Source of the DNA: Homalodisca vitripennis
Taxonomy: Eukaryota > Arthropoda > Insecta > Hemiptera > Cicadellidae
Reading direction: 5' to 3'
Length of the DNA: 64,000 nucleotides
NCBI RefSeq assembly: GCF_021130785.1
Contig: NC_060213.1
Location: 117,867,001 to 117,931,000 of the forward strand
Position 1 is the first letter of the stretch; every line of letters begins with the position of its first letter. Shown here piece after piece: positions 18,303 to 32,500 of this stretch. The position numbers and the translations under genes were made by a program. The notes beneath the pieces are model-generated. The model saw only the letters and a list, made by a program, of their open reading frames with translations. It ran no database searches and had not been told where the DNA came from.

Positions 18303-21300
18303 TAGTTTTAATATATACAAATAATTATAAATGTGCTTTGTGTATAATTAGTAATGAAATAATAATGTGTCTTTTTTAAACTAAATACCCTTTCAACTAT
18401 TTCATGAACTAAAATATACTTAAAAAATAAAGCATATGAAGTATTACTTCTGAAATTAAATTCATCATACTTTTATAATTTCATTGTTATAAATGATGTG
18501 ACATTTACATCAATTTTATCTATACATTTTTATATCGTAAAAAGAAAAAGTAGAGTTCTAACTAATTCCCTTAACAAACCTCGTAAATCCCAAAACTTCC
18601 ATGCCTAAGCAAAGAAGGGGCGGAACTATTTCACCAAAACTAAAATACCACTCTGAAATTTTAGTATAACAAATCTCAAAAAAATTTTCTATTCACCCTA
18701 TTACACCAATTAATGGTTAACAGTATATCTATGCCCGCTCGAGAGTACACTATTGCTTTATGAATAGGATTCTTCACGAAAAATCCATAGCGGTCATTGA
18801 ATAGGTCCTGCAACACTAATCCGAATACTAATTTTATTTATAAAATGGAAATTGTACTATAGAATTAACAGGTTTTATTTTTAATTTTATATAGCTTACC
18901 TGTTTGCAATGACAACTTTGAGGTGACAAATAAGCTTAAAAGTTTAAAACTATAAACTCACAAACTTTTACAAAATTCTGGATAGCTGATTATTTCGGGA
19001 TGTTGTGGGTGATCGCGATAATCCTGTCCTCATTGTTAATGGACCATGTAATGAACTCGTATTATACATTGTATAAACCAATCGACTTTGTTTTATTGAA
19101 TTTGCATTCATAAATCTTTCATTAGGTTCGGGAAATACTTTTTTTTAACTCCTTCCTTTTTTAACTGCAATAGACGCTGAAGTCATCGGAATAAATTATC
19201 AATGCATTTTAAATCCAATAAATAAACTGAACCTTTTTTCAAAATCGACCTGATAACTTTGGTGGAAATATCGGAAAGTAGTGTACCAAATGATTTTATG
19301 AACAAACCCAAATTAAACGAAACTAATACTAATTTGCGTTTTATATGTGTACAGAAATAAAAGAAAAAAATTCTGGTATTTCAAGCCCTATATTAACTAA
19401 CTAAAAAGTATAAAGAATTATAAAAGTGTTTATCACTTGAATATTTTGACTCCGATTCACTAAAGTAAATCGTTAAAATCTGGTCTGTAAATTAACTGTG
19501 CAATTTAAGTTATAAATGCATATAAAATCTTTTTCGAAAATACTCAAAGTAATCAATAAATTAAACATCGATAATTTATGTCTCTTTCAACAAACTTTAA
19601 TACATTAATACGTCTCTTCCAAACTTCCAAACTTTAACTTGAAGGAAAGTATATTAGTTTACAAATTATTTCACAGTTTTAACATCTCATGCATGCGTCT
19701 TGAGAATTTTATAACAAAACTTATGGACATTGATCTTTCATTTTATTAATTGTAAAACTTTTTGAAATAGTTTATAAAACTCTAAATGGAAAAAAGATTA
19801 AAATTAGGGATCTCAACTTCTAAAGTGCGCCAAAATGCTTTTAGACATCTCCCTCCCTTAATTTAGACCTGAATCTAAATTAAGGGAAAGGTTTAGGGGA
19901 AGGTGGAGGTGGGCAGAAACAGTAGAGATATTCATCAATGGTACATGTGACAAACGTGTTTGTACAATGCAGACATACGGATCAGCTGTTCTGTCTCTAA
20001 TCTGCCTCAGGCCCGCACGACTTGTCTGTCCGTATGCCTGCATTAAATGTACGAGATCTGTACTATTATCATGATTAAAATCTAACACATTTTTCTTTCC
20101 AACAACTTTAATTTTAATACCTCTTCTTAACCTCCTTGTTTCAGTAAAAGATTGAGCGTAATACTTCCGTCATTATGGTTATCAAATATAAACCGGTACA
20201 GTAGCTAATTCCTGACAAACGTCTATTGTTATTCAGACGACATAAAGTATTCCCTTTGTTTCAAGAGCACTTGGCATAAAATGAAATTACTCGTATTCAG
20301 TTGTTTATTGTTTAAATTATTAAATTTATTATATGCACTTGATTTTCTGTTTCTGAGTTATGTTCAAAATTTCGGGGCACTAGATATTCAGAAAGTTTGT
20401 TAAAAATTGTTAAATATTTGCAATCTACAGACAGACAAAAGGAGTTAATAGATTAACTACCACACAAGTTCCTTCCATCTCGTTATTCATCATTAGTCCC
20501 GATCAAAAAACAGCAAATAAAGCCAATTTATAGTGCTTAGCTCGATGTGAAGAGGACATGTTTTAGCAGATTAAACCAAATGCCAAAGCTATGTATAAAA
20601 TAAAAAATTCAACAAAGTACTGTATAGAAGTTACTAGATTATCGCATATTAATAACCCTCACCATATAGTCTATATTATAATTTTTTTAGGATGTGATTA
20701 AACATAAGACCAATGATATAGTAACTTTTTAACAGGCAAAAATTGAGCCTCCCAACTGACTAATGTGTTTAATTCTCAGTAAGTACCGATGTGGAGATAG
20801 AGTTTCACCAAAATTTGAAATCGTCAACGTTTATTCGTTTGACGCTTACCGTACCTAAATACAAAAGAATCGAATTTCATAGATCAGAAAGTGGCAGGAG
20901 AACAAAGATTACTAGGCTATTGCTTTTCTTAAAGAAATCCCTTTCACTGATAGCAGCCATTTTGTTCCTGCTGTAGAGATATATAATATAAATCTCAAGA
21001 TGCACCTTTTTATATTTTTCCAACTTGTATGCAGACATTCTTACAATTTGAACCACGTACATTCCTCTTGCGGCTGTTCAAAAACTTATACACCCTCATA
21101 GGGTAGAGGGTAAATACATCATTACTCACACAATGTTCACTGTTAAATTATAAAGTAATCTCCAATAATATATTGTACGTTTATACAAACTATCTCGCAT
21201 ACGGCCCGCAGAAATATAAAATGTCCTAAAAACAAACTAAAAACATTATTAAAACCCCTAAAAAGCCTTTCTCAGTTTTATTTTGTTTTATCCCACTTGA

Positions 21301-23050
21301 AAAAGTGTATTACATATGTTTATAACGTAATTATTAAAATGCAGTTAGTTGTCAAAACAATAAGGAGTGTAAAAAAGTAAATTTGAAATTTAACAAATAC
21401 TTTTTTATTTACGTCTTGATTTTTAATTTGTATATATATTTTTCCATCAGCATTTATTGACTGAAATATAAATATTACAAAGTATGGAAATTATGTTGTT
21501 CTAATAAGTTTTTGCAAGTCTCAGCCTGAAGAAATATTCCCAATACGTGTGAATATTCCATGCTATTCCCCCACGCAAACAAGACATTATATATGCAACA
21601 ATGTTAGATATAGCGGGTACGTGACATGATTGCGTGACCCTCATAGTGATGTTCTGCCCGCTGTTTGCTGTTCCATCAATGGCGTTTTGTAATTTTCCTT
21701 ATTCCTTGAACAAACTTTTTAAATACTGCTGATGTATTAACAATATTAGCCGTGTACAACATTTAGAAGCAGTCTTGTTACAATTCAGTTCTTGATTATA
21801 TTCTACTTTAGTTTAGTTATGCTAATGTTAATGTGGGCTTTAATTACAATATTTATTTATGAATTTTCTAGGAATATTAGAACTTTAATTACTTTAAAAA
21901 GGTATGCTACTGTAAGAGATTCTTTTATAAGATAGCTTGCTTAGGTATGAAATGAGAAACGTAAACTTTTTATTTGACCACAATATTCCTATTAGGAGCG
22001 GAATAACAACGTTAAATTAATAAATATAAAAGATTTATGCAAATTTCTTTTAATTGCAAGATTATATATAACCTCTAATACTAAAACCAAAATATAGTAA
22101 ATATTTTATTTTTAGATTTTTATCTTTAATTTTTTATTTGAAAAACTAAAAAAGTGTTTTTACAAGTTATATACGAATACAATAATTAGAGTATTTACAC
22201 GTTCTTCAAAATACGACATAATAATTTTTATTAGACGTAAAATAAAGCAAATTATATGTTCGACTAATTAGATTGATTAATATGAAAATTTCTTAATATG
22301 AAACTGTTTTCAAAATGCTCATTTGGCTGTGTCATTTGGTGTACATTTTAAATTACAAACAACTGTTTGGTTATTATCTAATAGTGCAGTTAGATTAATT
22401 TATAGAGAACCCCCGTATTTCTATTTGGTGGGTCACTGTTCAACGTGACTGAATAATATACTGTTGACATTAAACCCTTCCCTTTTTAACTACTTATATA
22501 ATTTTAGAGGTTTCGTAATAGGTTTTGTTAACATTGTCTCACATTTAAGATAAAAAATAAGATTTTAGAACCGTATTGACTAGTTTTATACTTACAAATT
22601 GTATTGTGTATACTTTTCCGCTTTATTGCCAAGTTCAGGGGTAGTTATTTGTGCCACCACTAATAAAACGAGGGACTACCAGACCCCATTTTAGTAATTT
22701 TTTATAAACGTACCAAAAAAAATTTTGTTAAAAATCATTTCGACTTTGTCACATTGTACGTTGTATTTAATTAATGCATCACCTTTTGAAGTATTTTTGC
22801 CAGAATTTTAAAATTTAATTTTCTTCCATTCGTTTTTCTCCTTAAGATTTTGTGCAAAATGTTTATATTTTAGAAATAATAATTCGTTTTTAAAAAGTAG
22901 ATGATACAATAAAAGGTTTTTTACGATTCCAAACATTTAAATGACATTTAAAATGTGTTTGATATATATATTTTCTTTTGATTTATGACGGCGCATTTAT
23001 AAATATGCTAACTTAAAAACCGAAAATGTTCTAAATTTAAAATATGCCCC
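17200..23050. other. AT-rich gene-poor stretch
   Basis: No convincing genes. It contains a perfect 22-bp palindrome at 18113-18134 and a (TA)n run. A somewhat GC-richer segment lies at 19850-20050, whose minus-strand frame (76 codons) looks like chance coding or part of an unidentified repeat. Confidence 0.5.
18233..18298. repeat. (TA)n microsatellite
   Basis: About 33 uninterrupted TA units. Confidence 0.97.
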
Positions 23051-23366
23051 CATTGTGTAAAAAACATAATACAAGTTTATTAGACATATGCTTGGTTTAT
23101 AAAATATAATTAAGAGCAACATTTAAAATATAAAAAGTAATGAAAGTAACCGGGAAAAATTAATTCAGCTTCGGGTTTTAAGCACTCTTCACGAAAAGTT
23201 TTCCCATTGTGTAAAATCAATAATACAAGTTTATTAAACTTTTGCTTAGTTTAAAAAATTCCCTGCTTATAATTAATAGCATCATTTAAAATATAAAAAG
23301 TAAGGAAAGTTACCTGGAAAAAGTAATTCAGCTTCGGGTTTCAAGCACTTTTCACAAACAGTTTTC
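23051..23366. repeat. Diverged 157-bp tandem duplication
   Basis: CATTGTGTAAAA begins both copies (23051 and 23208). AATACAAGTTTATTA, ATTTAAAATATAAAAAGTAA and TTCAGCTTCGGGTTT recur in the same order at matching spacing. Copies differ by scattered changes and small indels. Confidence 0.75.
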
Positions 23367-23420
23367 ATGTGCTTCATACACATGGGCTTATTGTGATTTT
23401 CACAAGAATTTCTTGATTTA
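23155..23420 (-). pseudogene. Possible piggyBac-like Cys-rich C-terminal relic
   Basis: Reading minus from about 23420, an open frame gives 'CENHNKPMCMKHMKTVCEKC', a C/H spacing that recalls the cysteine-rich tail of piggyBac-type transposases. It then reads 'LKPEAELLFPG'. The 'CLKPEAEL' phrase is repeated in the second copy of the tandem duplication. No DDD core or TTAA-flanked termini are seen, so the assignment is weak; it could be an unrelated zinc-finger exon. Confidence 0.25.
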
Positions 23421-23734
23421 TGTCCCTTTTATGCTCACTACGCATTGAACTTTCCTTCTTTTCAAATTTGCTATTTTGGCGATTCTATCCTCTAATGGCA
23501 CTTGTGCAATCTTTTATGGAGACTGCCCTATATATTTCGGAGTATAAGCAATGCAGGTTTCCTCACTGCTTATAGTATTACCATTGTAAATTCGAGTTCC
23601 TTTCATCATTGCCATCTGCAGTAGAATTAATATCGTAGTCAGGAATACTGATAGAGTCCTCTTCATCATAATTTCTTCCCAATCATTTAGAACTCTATCA
23701 ACTTTGCTCCATATTTTTGAAGATAATCCCAACA

Positions 23735-24790
23735 GTGGCTTAATTTTCTCCCTTATGAATATATTATCAAAACTCTATACTAAAAGAAAAAATAGATATT
23801 TAAGTATGAAATTTCCAACAAAACATATACTAGCGCGGGGTCTGACGATGCCCAGGACATTTAGATTCATCTATTCACTGCAGCGGAGTGACGTGAACAG
23901 GCGAAACTCACTTTAATAGATTGCGCATGTGTTAACTTGAAACTTCTGAGAAGCGCAGCATTGCAGCTAACTGCTTCCGGTTGTTGTCTCTTCGTACAAA
24001 TTAATATTATTAACGATATCGCCAACTGATTTGCACAAGGTAACGAGTGACATTATAAACTACGTCGGATACACTCACTTTATATACATTCCGAAATCAT
24101 AGCAGTAAAGAATCATAGGATTACCGATACACAACCATATATTTAGTCGCATAGTAACATTTTAATTTTTAATCGTGGTTAATAATAGTTTCTTCAAACT
24201 ATTTAATCGATATTTCTTCACTATAAACAGTTTTCTTTACGCAATATAAGTTTTAGCTGAGCTTTGTGTATTTAACGTACTTTACTAAATGGCGACTACC
24301 AATTTCCTGCTTTATGTCAAGGTTACCCGTTGTACATGGATTCTATTACATCTCTCCAACAGAAAAATCCCTAATATAGCTCGTATTACTTTGTGTAATG
24401 TGAATTAGCTTTTTATTTTCTAAAACGTTGTCAGTAATAGTTTTTAGCGCAATAGCACGTGTGCTGCGAAACGCTATACAAGCCACACGTATCAATAAAA
24501 ACCACATTTAATTGAAGGATCTATTCCACAAAATTACCAATACCCGCCCTACATGGTTGTCATCAATCTATTTTCAATGTATCAGTTCTCATGTAGGTGA
24601 ACCTGTAGGTGAATTCTCTAATGGAGGTGAACCTGGACTAAACGCCTTCATTACTGAATAGCAAAGGAATTGCAATTGTCCCTTCATCCAATATTGTAGC
24701 TGTGGCTTTTTATTCAGATGTTATGTTACTAGCGAACTTAATTGTGGTGTTGTCTTCTGGTCTTTTTATCACTGTTATATTCTAACAAAA
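23735..24790. other. Intergenic sequence without recognisable genes
   Basis: Mixed composition, with a GC-richer patch at 23830-24000. I see nothing I can name. Confidence 0.4.
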
Positions 24791-24797
24791 TATTGTT

Positions 24798-25028
24798 TTG
24801 TTACAAAATAGAGCTCTGAGGCTTGTTTGGAGTGTCGGTGCAAGAGACAGCTGTAGAGAGCTGTGGCGCTCTCACACTTACAGATTTAGGTTGACACTCT
24901 TTAGATCTGTCTGCTGTTCAAAGGGTCAAAATGTCGCTATTCATAGCCTCCGAATATTAACTCAGTATTATCTTGAATACTTTCAGAACATATTACAAGG
25001 CTTACTTGGTCAGAGTAGAGTTCTATAG
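24798..25028 (+). pseudogene. LINE reverse transcriptase C-terminal relic
   Basis: The peptide start 'LQNRALRLVWSVGARDSCRE' corresponds to the conserved post-RT block of CR1/Jockey-type LINEs (LQKKAIRII-x-x-x-x-RESCR-x-x-F). The same block occurs in the two LINEs at 57-62 kb. The rest decays rapidly. It is a short fragment of an old insertion. Confidence 0.55.
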
Positions 25029-25059
25029 CCTCCAACAGGCCCTTGAATCGCTATGTGTG

Positions 25060-26080
25060 AGGAGACCAGAGTAGGTAAAGAACTTGTATTATTCTGTTAT
25101 TGATAGTTTTTTTACTGCGAATACACTGATATCTAATCTCTGCTTCAACTCTTTTGTTATATGTATGCATACTTGCACATGAAGCATTGAGGTTTGTGAG
25201 ATAAATGACTGTTTAATTTTGACAGGTTTTTAGTTACCAGTAGCGTTATAAACATACATAACATAGCATAAACTATTAAATAAAACATGCAATTCCTAAA
25301 CTAACAAAAATGGCATTTATAACTCACAACGTAATCAATTAAAAATGACAATGTTAGTACGTGTCGATCTATCTGTATAAAAATTCCTTCGTTTGATAAT
25401 ATAACTTGCGATGTGAATGAAATAAAGCTTTATGTATAAAACAAGTACACGAACTTCAAAATTAAACAAAAAGACAGAACCGCATTTATGGCTTAGTTGT
25501 GTAATATGTAGTTATGTTTTAAATTTGTAGACATGAAACTAAAATTCCAAACACCAGCAGAGCTTTAGCTAACCGCTCTTCTTTCATCACTGTTATTGGA
25601 AAACTCACTGGGCTGACTGGTGAAAATAATATCTTCTTGGATCTTATTGCTTGCTGCGTTTCATTCTAGAGTCTCATCCAAGATCCCTTATGGTATGTGA
25701 ACGTTAAATAGATTACTATGAAAACAATTTAATCAACTTACTTATTGTAAATGAAAAGAATACAACATATACTTTTCGAGTCAGTCGGAAGAAGAATACG
25801 CTAGAATTGTCATCATCATGAATGATATGTTGTATCTTAACACGCATTTTAAATTTAGATGTCTGGTTCACACAGTACTGATGAGACAATAACCTTCAAT
25901 TTTGATACGATCTAAACACAATAAATAGTGCTTATAAACTTCCAGACTGTGTTAGGACAAGAGAATATCAATTCAATTTAAAAGCTCCCTCTAATCTTTA
26001 AAAATTAAGGAATGGAAAGAAGCAGAAAATCTTACTTTGAATCTGATATGTATGAGTAGAAAAAGGCGACAATTTAAATA
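25060..26080. other. AT-rich intergenic sequence
   Basis: No gene, RNA or clear repeat is seen. Confidence 0.4.
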
Positions 26081-26084
26081 TGAA

Positions 26085-27290
26085 ATAAAAAAAATTTTAA
26101 TAATTGTAAATTCGGTAGAATGTAATAACGAAAAATTTCTAAAGTATAAAAGAAACCTAAAATTTGTATAAAATCTGAAAAAATTATTAACATTGTAATA
26201 TATATATTACAAAATAAAATCTGTAATTATACATTAATAATGTTAAATATCGTTGAAATGGAAAAAGAATCTAACGAATTATTTGTCGAAAAAATTAGTA
26301 TTTACACGTAATATTATTAAATTGTAATGTAATACATACATAATGTAATATTATTACATCTATTATTATTCGGCAGGTCAAATAAAAACAATATAAAATT
26401 ATATGTGTTAATGTGTTACTGTGATTTGTTTTTAAATCAATGTAAAATCTAATGGAAACAATATAAAATATATTTGGATTCAACTTAAAATCCTCTTGAA
26501 ATAAGTATACAATTTGTCGAAAGTCAATATTAAATCTGCTTGGACTAATTTTTAAATTTCATAAAATTCAATAAAAATTTGATGAGAGTAACCTGTTTTG
26601 AATTAATTAAAAATATTTGATGTTGTCAAATTGGAATAAAAGTAAAATTTGTTTGAATCATAATAAAATCTCTTTAGTTTCAGTTTAAATAGGTTGGACA
26701 TCAAAAGAAAATTTTTGGAATGTTTTCAAATGCGTTTCAAATAAATTTAAATTATATTGAGATTTAGTTTCAATATGTTAGAAATGAGTTTTAAATCTGT
26801 TAAGAATATTTTCTAATTTGTCTGAAATTAATGCAACATGTAGGGTGACTCATACTCAATTATATTTACAAACAATATAATATCTGTTAAAAATGACTTA
26901 GGATCTGTTGAGATACGGGTTTAATCTGCTTATACAGTTGCTTACATGTCTATGTCAATAGAAATGGTTGTAAAATTTCATGCTGTAAAAGTTTATTGTC
27001 AAATTCTTTACTGATAAATGCTAAATAAAACATTCATTTTACTAAAAAAATATTTTTGAAACACTATGATTGTCAATACAGTTTTAGGAGCATCAAGAGA
27101 AGAACGAAATGATAAATAATGAATTTAATAGTTGAAAGGATTGGGTTGGAACAAGTATTATTTTAAACTATAGTAATTTAAAATCATAAAAATGTATTAG
27201 AAATGAAAATAATAAATCTGCATATCTGTTTTTAATCAACGTTAAACCTGTTTGGAATCAATATAAAACATTCAAATAGAAATCAATAAT
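26085..27290. repeat. Highly diverged AT-rich short tandem repeat
   Basis: A phrase like AAAATCTGTTTGGAATCAAT recurs many times in degraded form, for example near 26450, 26530, 26640, 26880 and 27240, roughly every 25-60 bases. It reads as an old minisatellite of about 25-30 bp. The boundaries and unit length are estimates by eye. Confidence 0.35.
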
Positions 27291-27299
27291 ATTTTATAA

Positions 27300-28540
27300 A
27301 GACCAGTATTTTTCCAGATATAATTTTTTCCTCCTTAAATACAAACAGCTATGGAATAACAGCTCCCGATCAAACAGCAACATATCTCTTTAAAGACTTG
27401 TCCACAAGTGAAAGTGAAAATCCTTTATTGATCAAAGACATACATTATATTAATTATATTTTACTTTTATTACTTATTACTTTGTATAGAGTGAGTTTTG
27501 TTGCAAATGAAGCCTTTCATGTGTTTACGTCTATTTATAGGTAACAATAAAATGTAAACACCTGATGAGATGAATAACAATTATAATTATTATAATGCTT
27601 AAACAGACAGTTATGAGTTGTTATAGTTTGTGTTTGATTTAAGAATTTACTGTTATGGTCGTTCAAATTTTATTTTTAATTGTTACCCTATTTTTCTTGT
27701 CTAAACACTGGACTTGTTATTTACTGTTTTTGTTCACAAGACTTCTTTTTTGTCTTATTTGCTGTCCACATATTTAATGCACGTATTATTGTATATTTAT
27801 ATAGTATTAGTAGGCCTATATTGGTATATTGTATTATTTCTACTAATATCGTTAATTATTATTGTAAAAATGGTGGATACCGTTGATGAATAAATAAATA
27901 AAAGAAGTTCAAGTTTTTTCTTCGTAATTTCTGAAGGATTGTAATTAACATCGTGTCAATTAAATATTATTCAACTCAAAAACTTATAAACTAAATAATT
28001 CTTTTAGAGAGAATACAAAACTTACAGAATGGTGAAAACCAGAGATCACTACTTCTTTTCCATACAAAATAATAGGGCGTCAAAATTGTACTGAAATCTT
28101 TACACTAATGTCTTTTTTATTTTATTTTTGGTAAAGTTGTTACCGAGGTGAAACCCGATTTATTAGGCAATTTCGTTCTGAATCAGTTAGGAATGCAAGG
28201 GACGATGGATCCATATTAAGATAACAAAGTACTTGTTAAGAAGTTTATTTTCAAAGAGTGTCTAGTCTTTCCCGGTTCGAACTACGGTTTAGTACAGACA
28301 AGTCCTTTCTTTGTTTTATTCTCTTCAGAACAGGTCATATATTTAGAGGGGATATTATCTAGTGGATCATTATTATCCAGTGGTATCATTATTGTGTGTT
28401 TACTGTTTTCTATAGTGTTTTGAGAAATTGATGTGTGTTTTCGTGTTATTACAATTATTGATTTTAAATTACTTCGGCATTCTTATTTAAATTACGTTCT
28501 CAAATTATTACTGCTTACGAATAACAATTCCCCGTGGTCA
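27300..28540. other. AT-rich sequence with a LINE-like 3' end
   Basis: At 27880-27902, GATGAATAAATAAATAAAAG resembles the 3' tail of a non-LTR element. The bases before it could be its 3' UTR, but no coding part survives. Nothing else is recognisable. Confidence 0.3.
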
Positions 28541-28556
28541 CGACGATAAAGGAGAA

Positions 28557-29560
28557 ATGATATTTATTTTCAGGGCTTTGAACGAAAATTATCATGATCC
28601 AGAAAGGCGATCTTATGTTGCGCATTTTAATAAACCTGTGGCAAGGAAATACTTAAGAACTTTAGTAAATAAGTTTCGAGTATCTAGTTCTATCTCAGAT
28701 GCTCCACGCTCAGATCGGCCTTATTTAGGCGAAGAAAAACAGTTTGTTGATGATCCACAGCAGTCTATCAGGTAAGTATAAAATCTTTAAAGATTGTCTC
28801 AGAGTCAGTGGTACGCTTACTGAAGAAAAATATATTTCAACCTAATAAAATTCACGAATTGTACATGAGTTAAATGATGTTTTCATCCAGACCGTGGTCT
28901 ACAATTTTGTGAGAAAACGGAAGCCCTAATTTCTGCTCATTTATAGTTTATTTTCAAAACGTTGTGTTTAGTGATGAATGCATTTTTGGTTCTCAATAGG
29001 CTTTTTAACAAACATAATTGCTAGTATTAAAAAAAGTAAATCTCCATGTTTTCAGTGAATTCTGCACGGAGAAAAAGTAAATGATTGGGCATGAAATTTT
29101 TGGAAATCACATTTTAGAACCATTTTGTAATAATGGGAATCTGAATAGAGAACTCTATGTGTAAACGTTACATGAACCAATTTTCTCCGCTATAACTACT
29201 GTTATTAGGGGAAACGAACATGAATATGAGGAAGATATCGTTTAATTCCAGCAGGATGGTGCATCAGCACATTTTTACAATGCTGTATGACATTTTCTGG
29301 AATTAAACTGCTAAGTCAGTGCATTGGTGGGCGTGTTCTAATAGAACGGCCGGAGTGGTCTCCGGACCTTACACCCACGGACTTTTTTATGGGGTTACAT
29401 TAAATATTTAATTTACATAACACCAGTAGAAAACATAGAAGATTTAATAATCAGGTTTGTTGAGGCCTGCAACCAAATACTACTTCAGACCTTTAATAAC
29501 GAGAGAGAGGAACTCAGCCTACGCTTGTCGCACTGCCAAATAGTAAAAGGACTTCAGTTT
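28557..29560 (+). pseudogene. Degraded mariner-like (DDE_3/IS630-type) transposase
   Basis: The N-terminal part (28557-28775) has 'VARKYLRTLVNKFRVSSSIS' then 'DAPRSDRP', the helix-turn-helix and 'RSGRP'-type linker of this insect family. Further on are 'VFSDECIFGS' (first catalytic Asp), 'QQDGASAHF' (second Asp) and 'WSPDLTPTDFF' (third acidic block), in different frames with several stops. Termini were not identified. The element is clearly dead. Confidence 0.7.
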
Positions 29561-29599
29561 GAACAATTTATTTGACTTGGAAACGTAGTTAGTTATTAA

Positions 29600-32500
29600 A
29601 AATATTGTTTTGGCAACTTTGGCTATTATTTTCGATGTGAAAGAGATATCGATCTCTGGTGTTTACAAATCTTAAAGTTTCTATACTCCAAAATAAAGGG
29701 TCACTTGTGAGGGGCTTACAATTGAAACATATTGAGTTGCCTCCAAAATTCCCGCATTTTTTAGAGACACAACAAATGATTAAAATGTATTTATTAAGTT
29801 TAGAACAAAATAGATGGGGTGGGGTCCTGAATTTATTCACCCTGTCTTTAGAAAAATTATTAGTGTAGAAAAATCTGATAAGAAGTTTTGTTATTGTCAA
29901 GCTTACTCTGCCTTGTAGACTAATAATAGTTAAATTAATCAAAAAATGCTTGTGTTGCCCTATAAAAATATTTATATAGAATATTTGATTACATTTAACA
30001 AGCTATTTAAATAGATAAACATTTTTCTTTACAATGTAACTTTATATACCAAGATGGAGATATTCGCAACTTTAGACACCAGTTGGGCGTAGAGAGGGAT
30101 TTTATAAATAACAATACGCATATTTGTTAACCAAGGATCCTGAGAATGTCCATGTAAAATTTCAATGTAATATAGGTCAATTAGTTTTTACATGATCGAG
30201 TAACTCACACACATACACAGGGATGTACCATTATATTTTTATATAATATTGTTGATGTTTGCTGATTTTGACATCATACAAATAGAAGTATGGGTACTTT
30301 TTTTCTGATTTATCAAAATAAGCAATGTTAAAGCTTTCGTGTTAAATGATTTTACCTTCATTTTATTTTCTTTAAAAGCACGTTTGAATTATTTATGACA
30401 AGGAATTCAGTCTCATTTCAATAAGGCCCAAAATAGACGTTTAGTGAAGAACGAGCAAATTAAGCACAGCAAGTGAAGACAAAGGCCAGAAGGGATGAAT
30501 AATTTAATTTCGTTGACGTTTTTACAAAGGCCAACCAACTCTGATTCTTGCTCATTTTAGTAAAATCTTGGACGATATTAGGAATCCGGCTCAAATTTAA
30601 TTTAACAGCAAGGGTTTGGTCATTTACAGTAGCATTACCGCTACAGTGGAGGAATGTTGTTATGAATGTTGTTCAGTAAATAAAAACGAAGCAGTGATTA
30701 TACAAAAAGGTCTTTGTAATATTCTTCTTTTATATATAATATACAGTAAATTTTGTCTTATTATCTCCGTGTATCCAAAAAGGTATTACATTTTTCAATT
30801 AATTATGTTGGAAATTATAATCAATTATTAGGTTTTAGTACAAATAAAATTCCTGGAATGGCTTTAACAAATAAAACGAAACAGTTTTATTTTCTTTTAC
30901 TAATACGCCATGCAGGATTACTTTTACATACAAAACCATGTTTAAAATTGCAATATAGATTGTAAAACTCTTTTTGTAGTGGTCCGTAATCTTGACTTCG
31001 AAAGAAATCCATTTGTGGGTTCAATTTTATAAAATCAGATTATGGATTATTACCTTCAAATTTGCAAATTACAAATATAACAAATGTAAGAAAACTTAAT
31101 TGATTCATACCTTAAAATATTTGAAATGTATTAAGTATTAAGGGTTTATTTAACTGTAATCTCATAAAATAGAGGAGTTTTTACGAAGTCATGCTAATCA
31201 GCAAATTTTGTGAACCATCATCATACATCTCTGGCAAGGTAGTTAATTGAAGCTCTGTTTACCTAAAATTAATTAAACAGGAAAGTACCTGACGCTTTTG
31301 GTGCGTCTGCTTTGATGCTTCTCATGTACAAGTACTGCTCACAAAGCTGCATGCCAAGCTGATAAGCTTTACTCCACGATATGTTGTAGCTACTTTTAAG
31401 TATTACGCTAAATATCTTAAACTTTAATAAAGAATTTGGGTTCTTTTGGGTTTTCTCGAGTAAATAAAACCTATATCTTAGGTATAACAAAGAACCTAAA
31501 AGTTAAGAATCATTAAATTATAAAAAAATATACAAGTACATTAATATGTGCATCTACAAACCAAAACGAACATGCTAACAACGTTATGTGTGACGTAGTG
31601 AAAACATTTCCTTCCTCTATACTCTATTTATGTATGAATTAAAGGAGGAAAGTGTAATTTTGAGAGAGAGAGCTTTGAGGCAAAGCCGGAGAGATAATTC
31701 ACCGGAAGGTGACAAGAAACATTCCTCGCGTTGATCACAAATAACGTTTCTCCGACTTACAATAATTGTAATAAATACTACTGTAATTATATAACAATAA
31801 TACAATTTTTCTATTTTCAAAATATTATAATACAAGTTAGTTATTGCAGATTTAATATTATTTTTCTGATCAAAACCTTTTACTTACGACAATAATAGTC
31901 CTTGCATGAATGGATTAAATAATTCCTGCTCTTTGCAGATGTAGCATAAAATATAAAGACAACTAATTAATGTATTCTGTAGCAGCCTTTAAACTGGATT
32001 TATATTTATTATTAACTAGCACTTCATCTGTAGCGCTGTATCTAACATTCCATGTATTTTGATTGAATAGTTCCAACGATTCCAGTAATGCAATCTATTT
32101 TAGACCAATGTGAAGAAAAACCTAAGTCAAAGTTTTTAAAATTCATAGTGAAAGCATTTATTAATTATATAATGGAGTGAACAACGGACACAATGTCCTT
32201 AGATAACGCTGTTATATGTCATTCAAAAACAGCATTTGGAATGTATAATTAATCTTTGATTCCACTTAAAGATATTAGTTAAGAGTCCCATGATGCCACC
32301 ATCTTGAAAATTTGTAAAAATGTTATATTTATAAGGAATTGTATATACAACGGTCTAAAAATGTATGGTAAAAGTTTAAATTTATGGTTAAAACTAGAGA
32401 AAATGTGGCTTTTTATCTGCATTACAGACTTAGCAGACAATGAAGGCTTATTGTTCGCTTAAATGTACAGTTAAAATATATTTTATTATAATATTGATTT

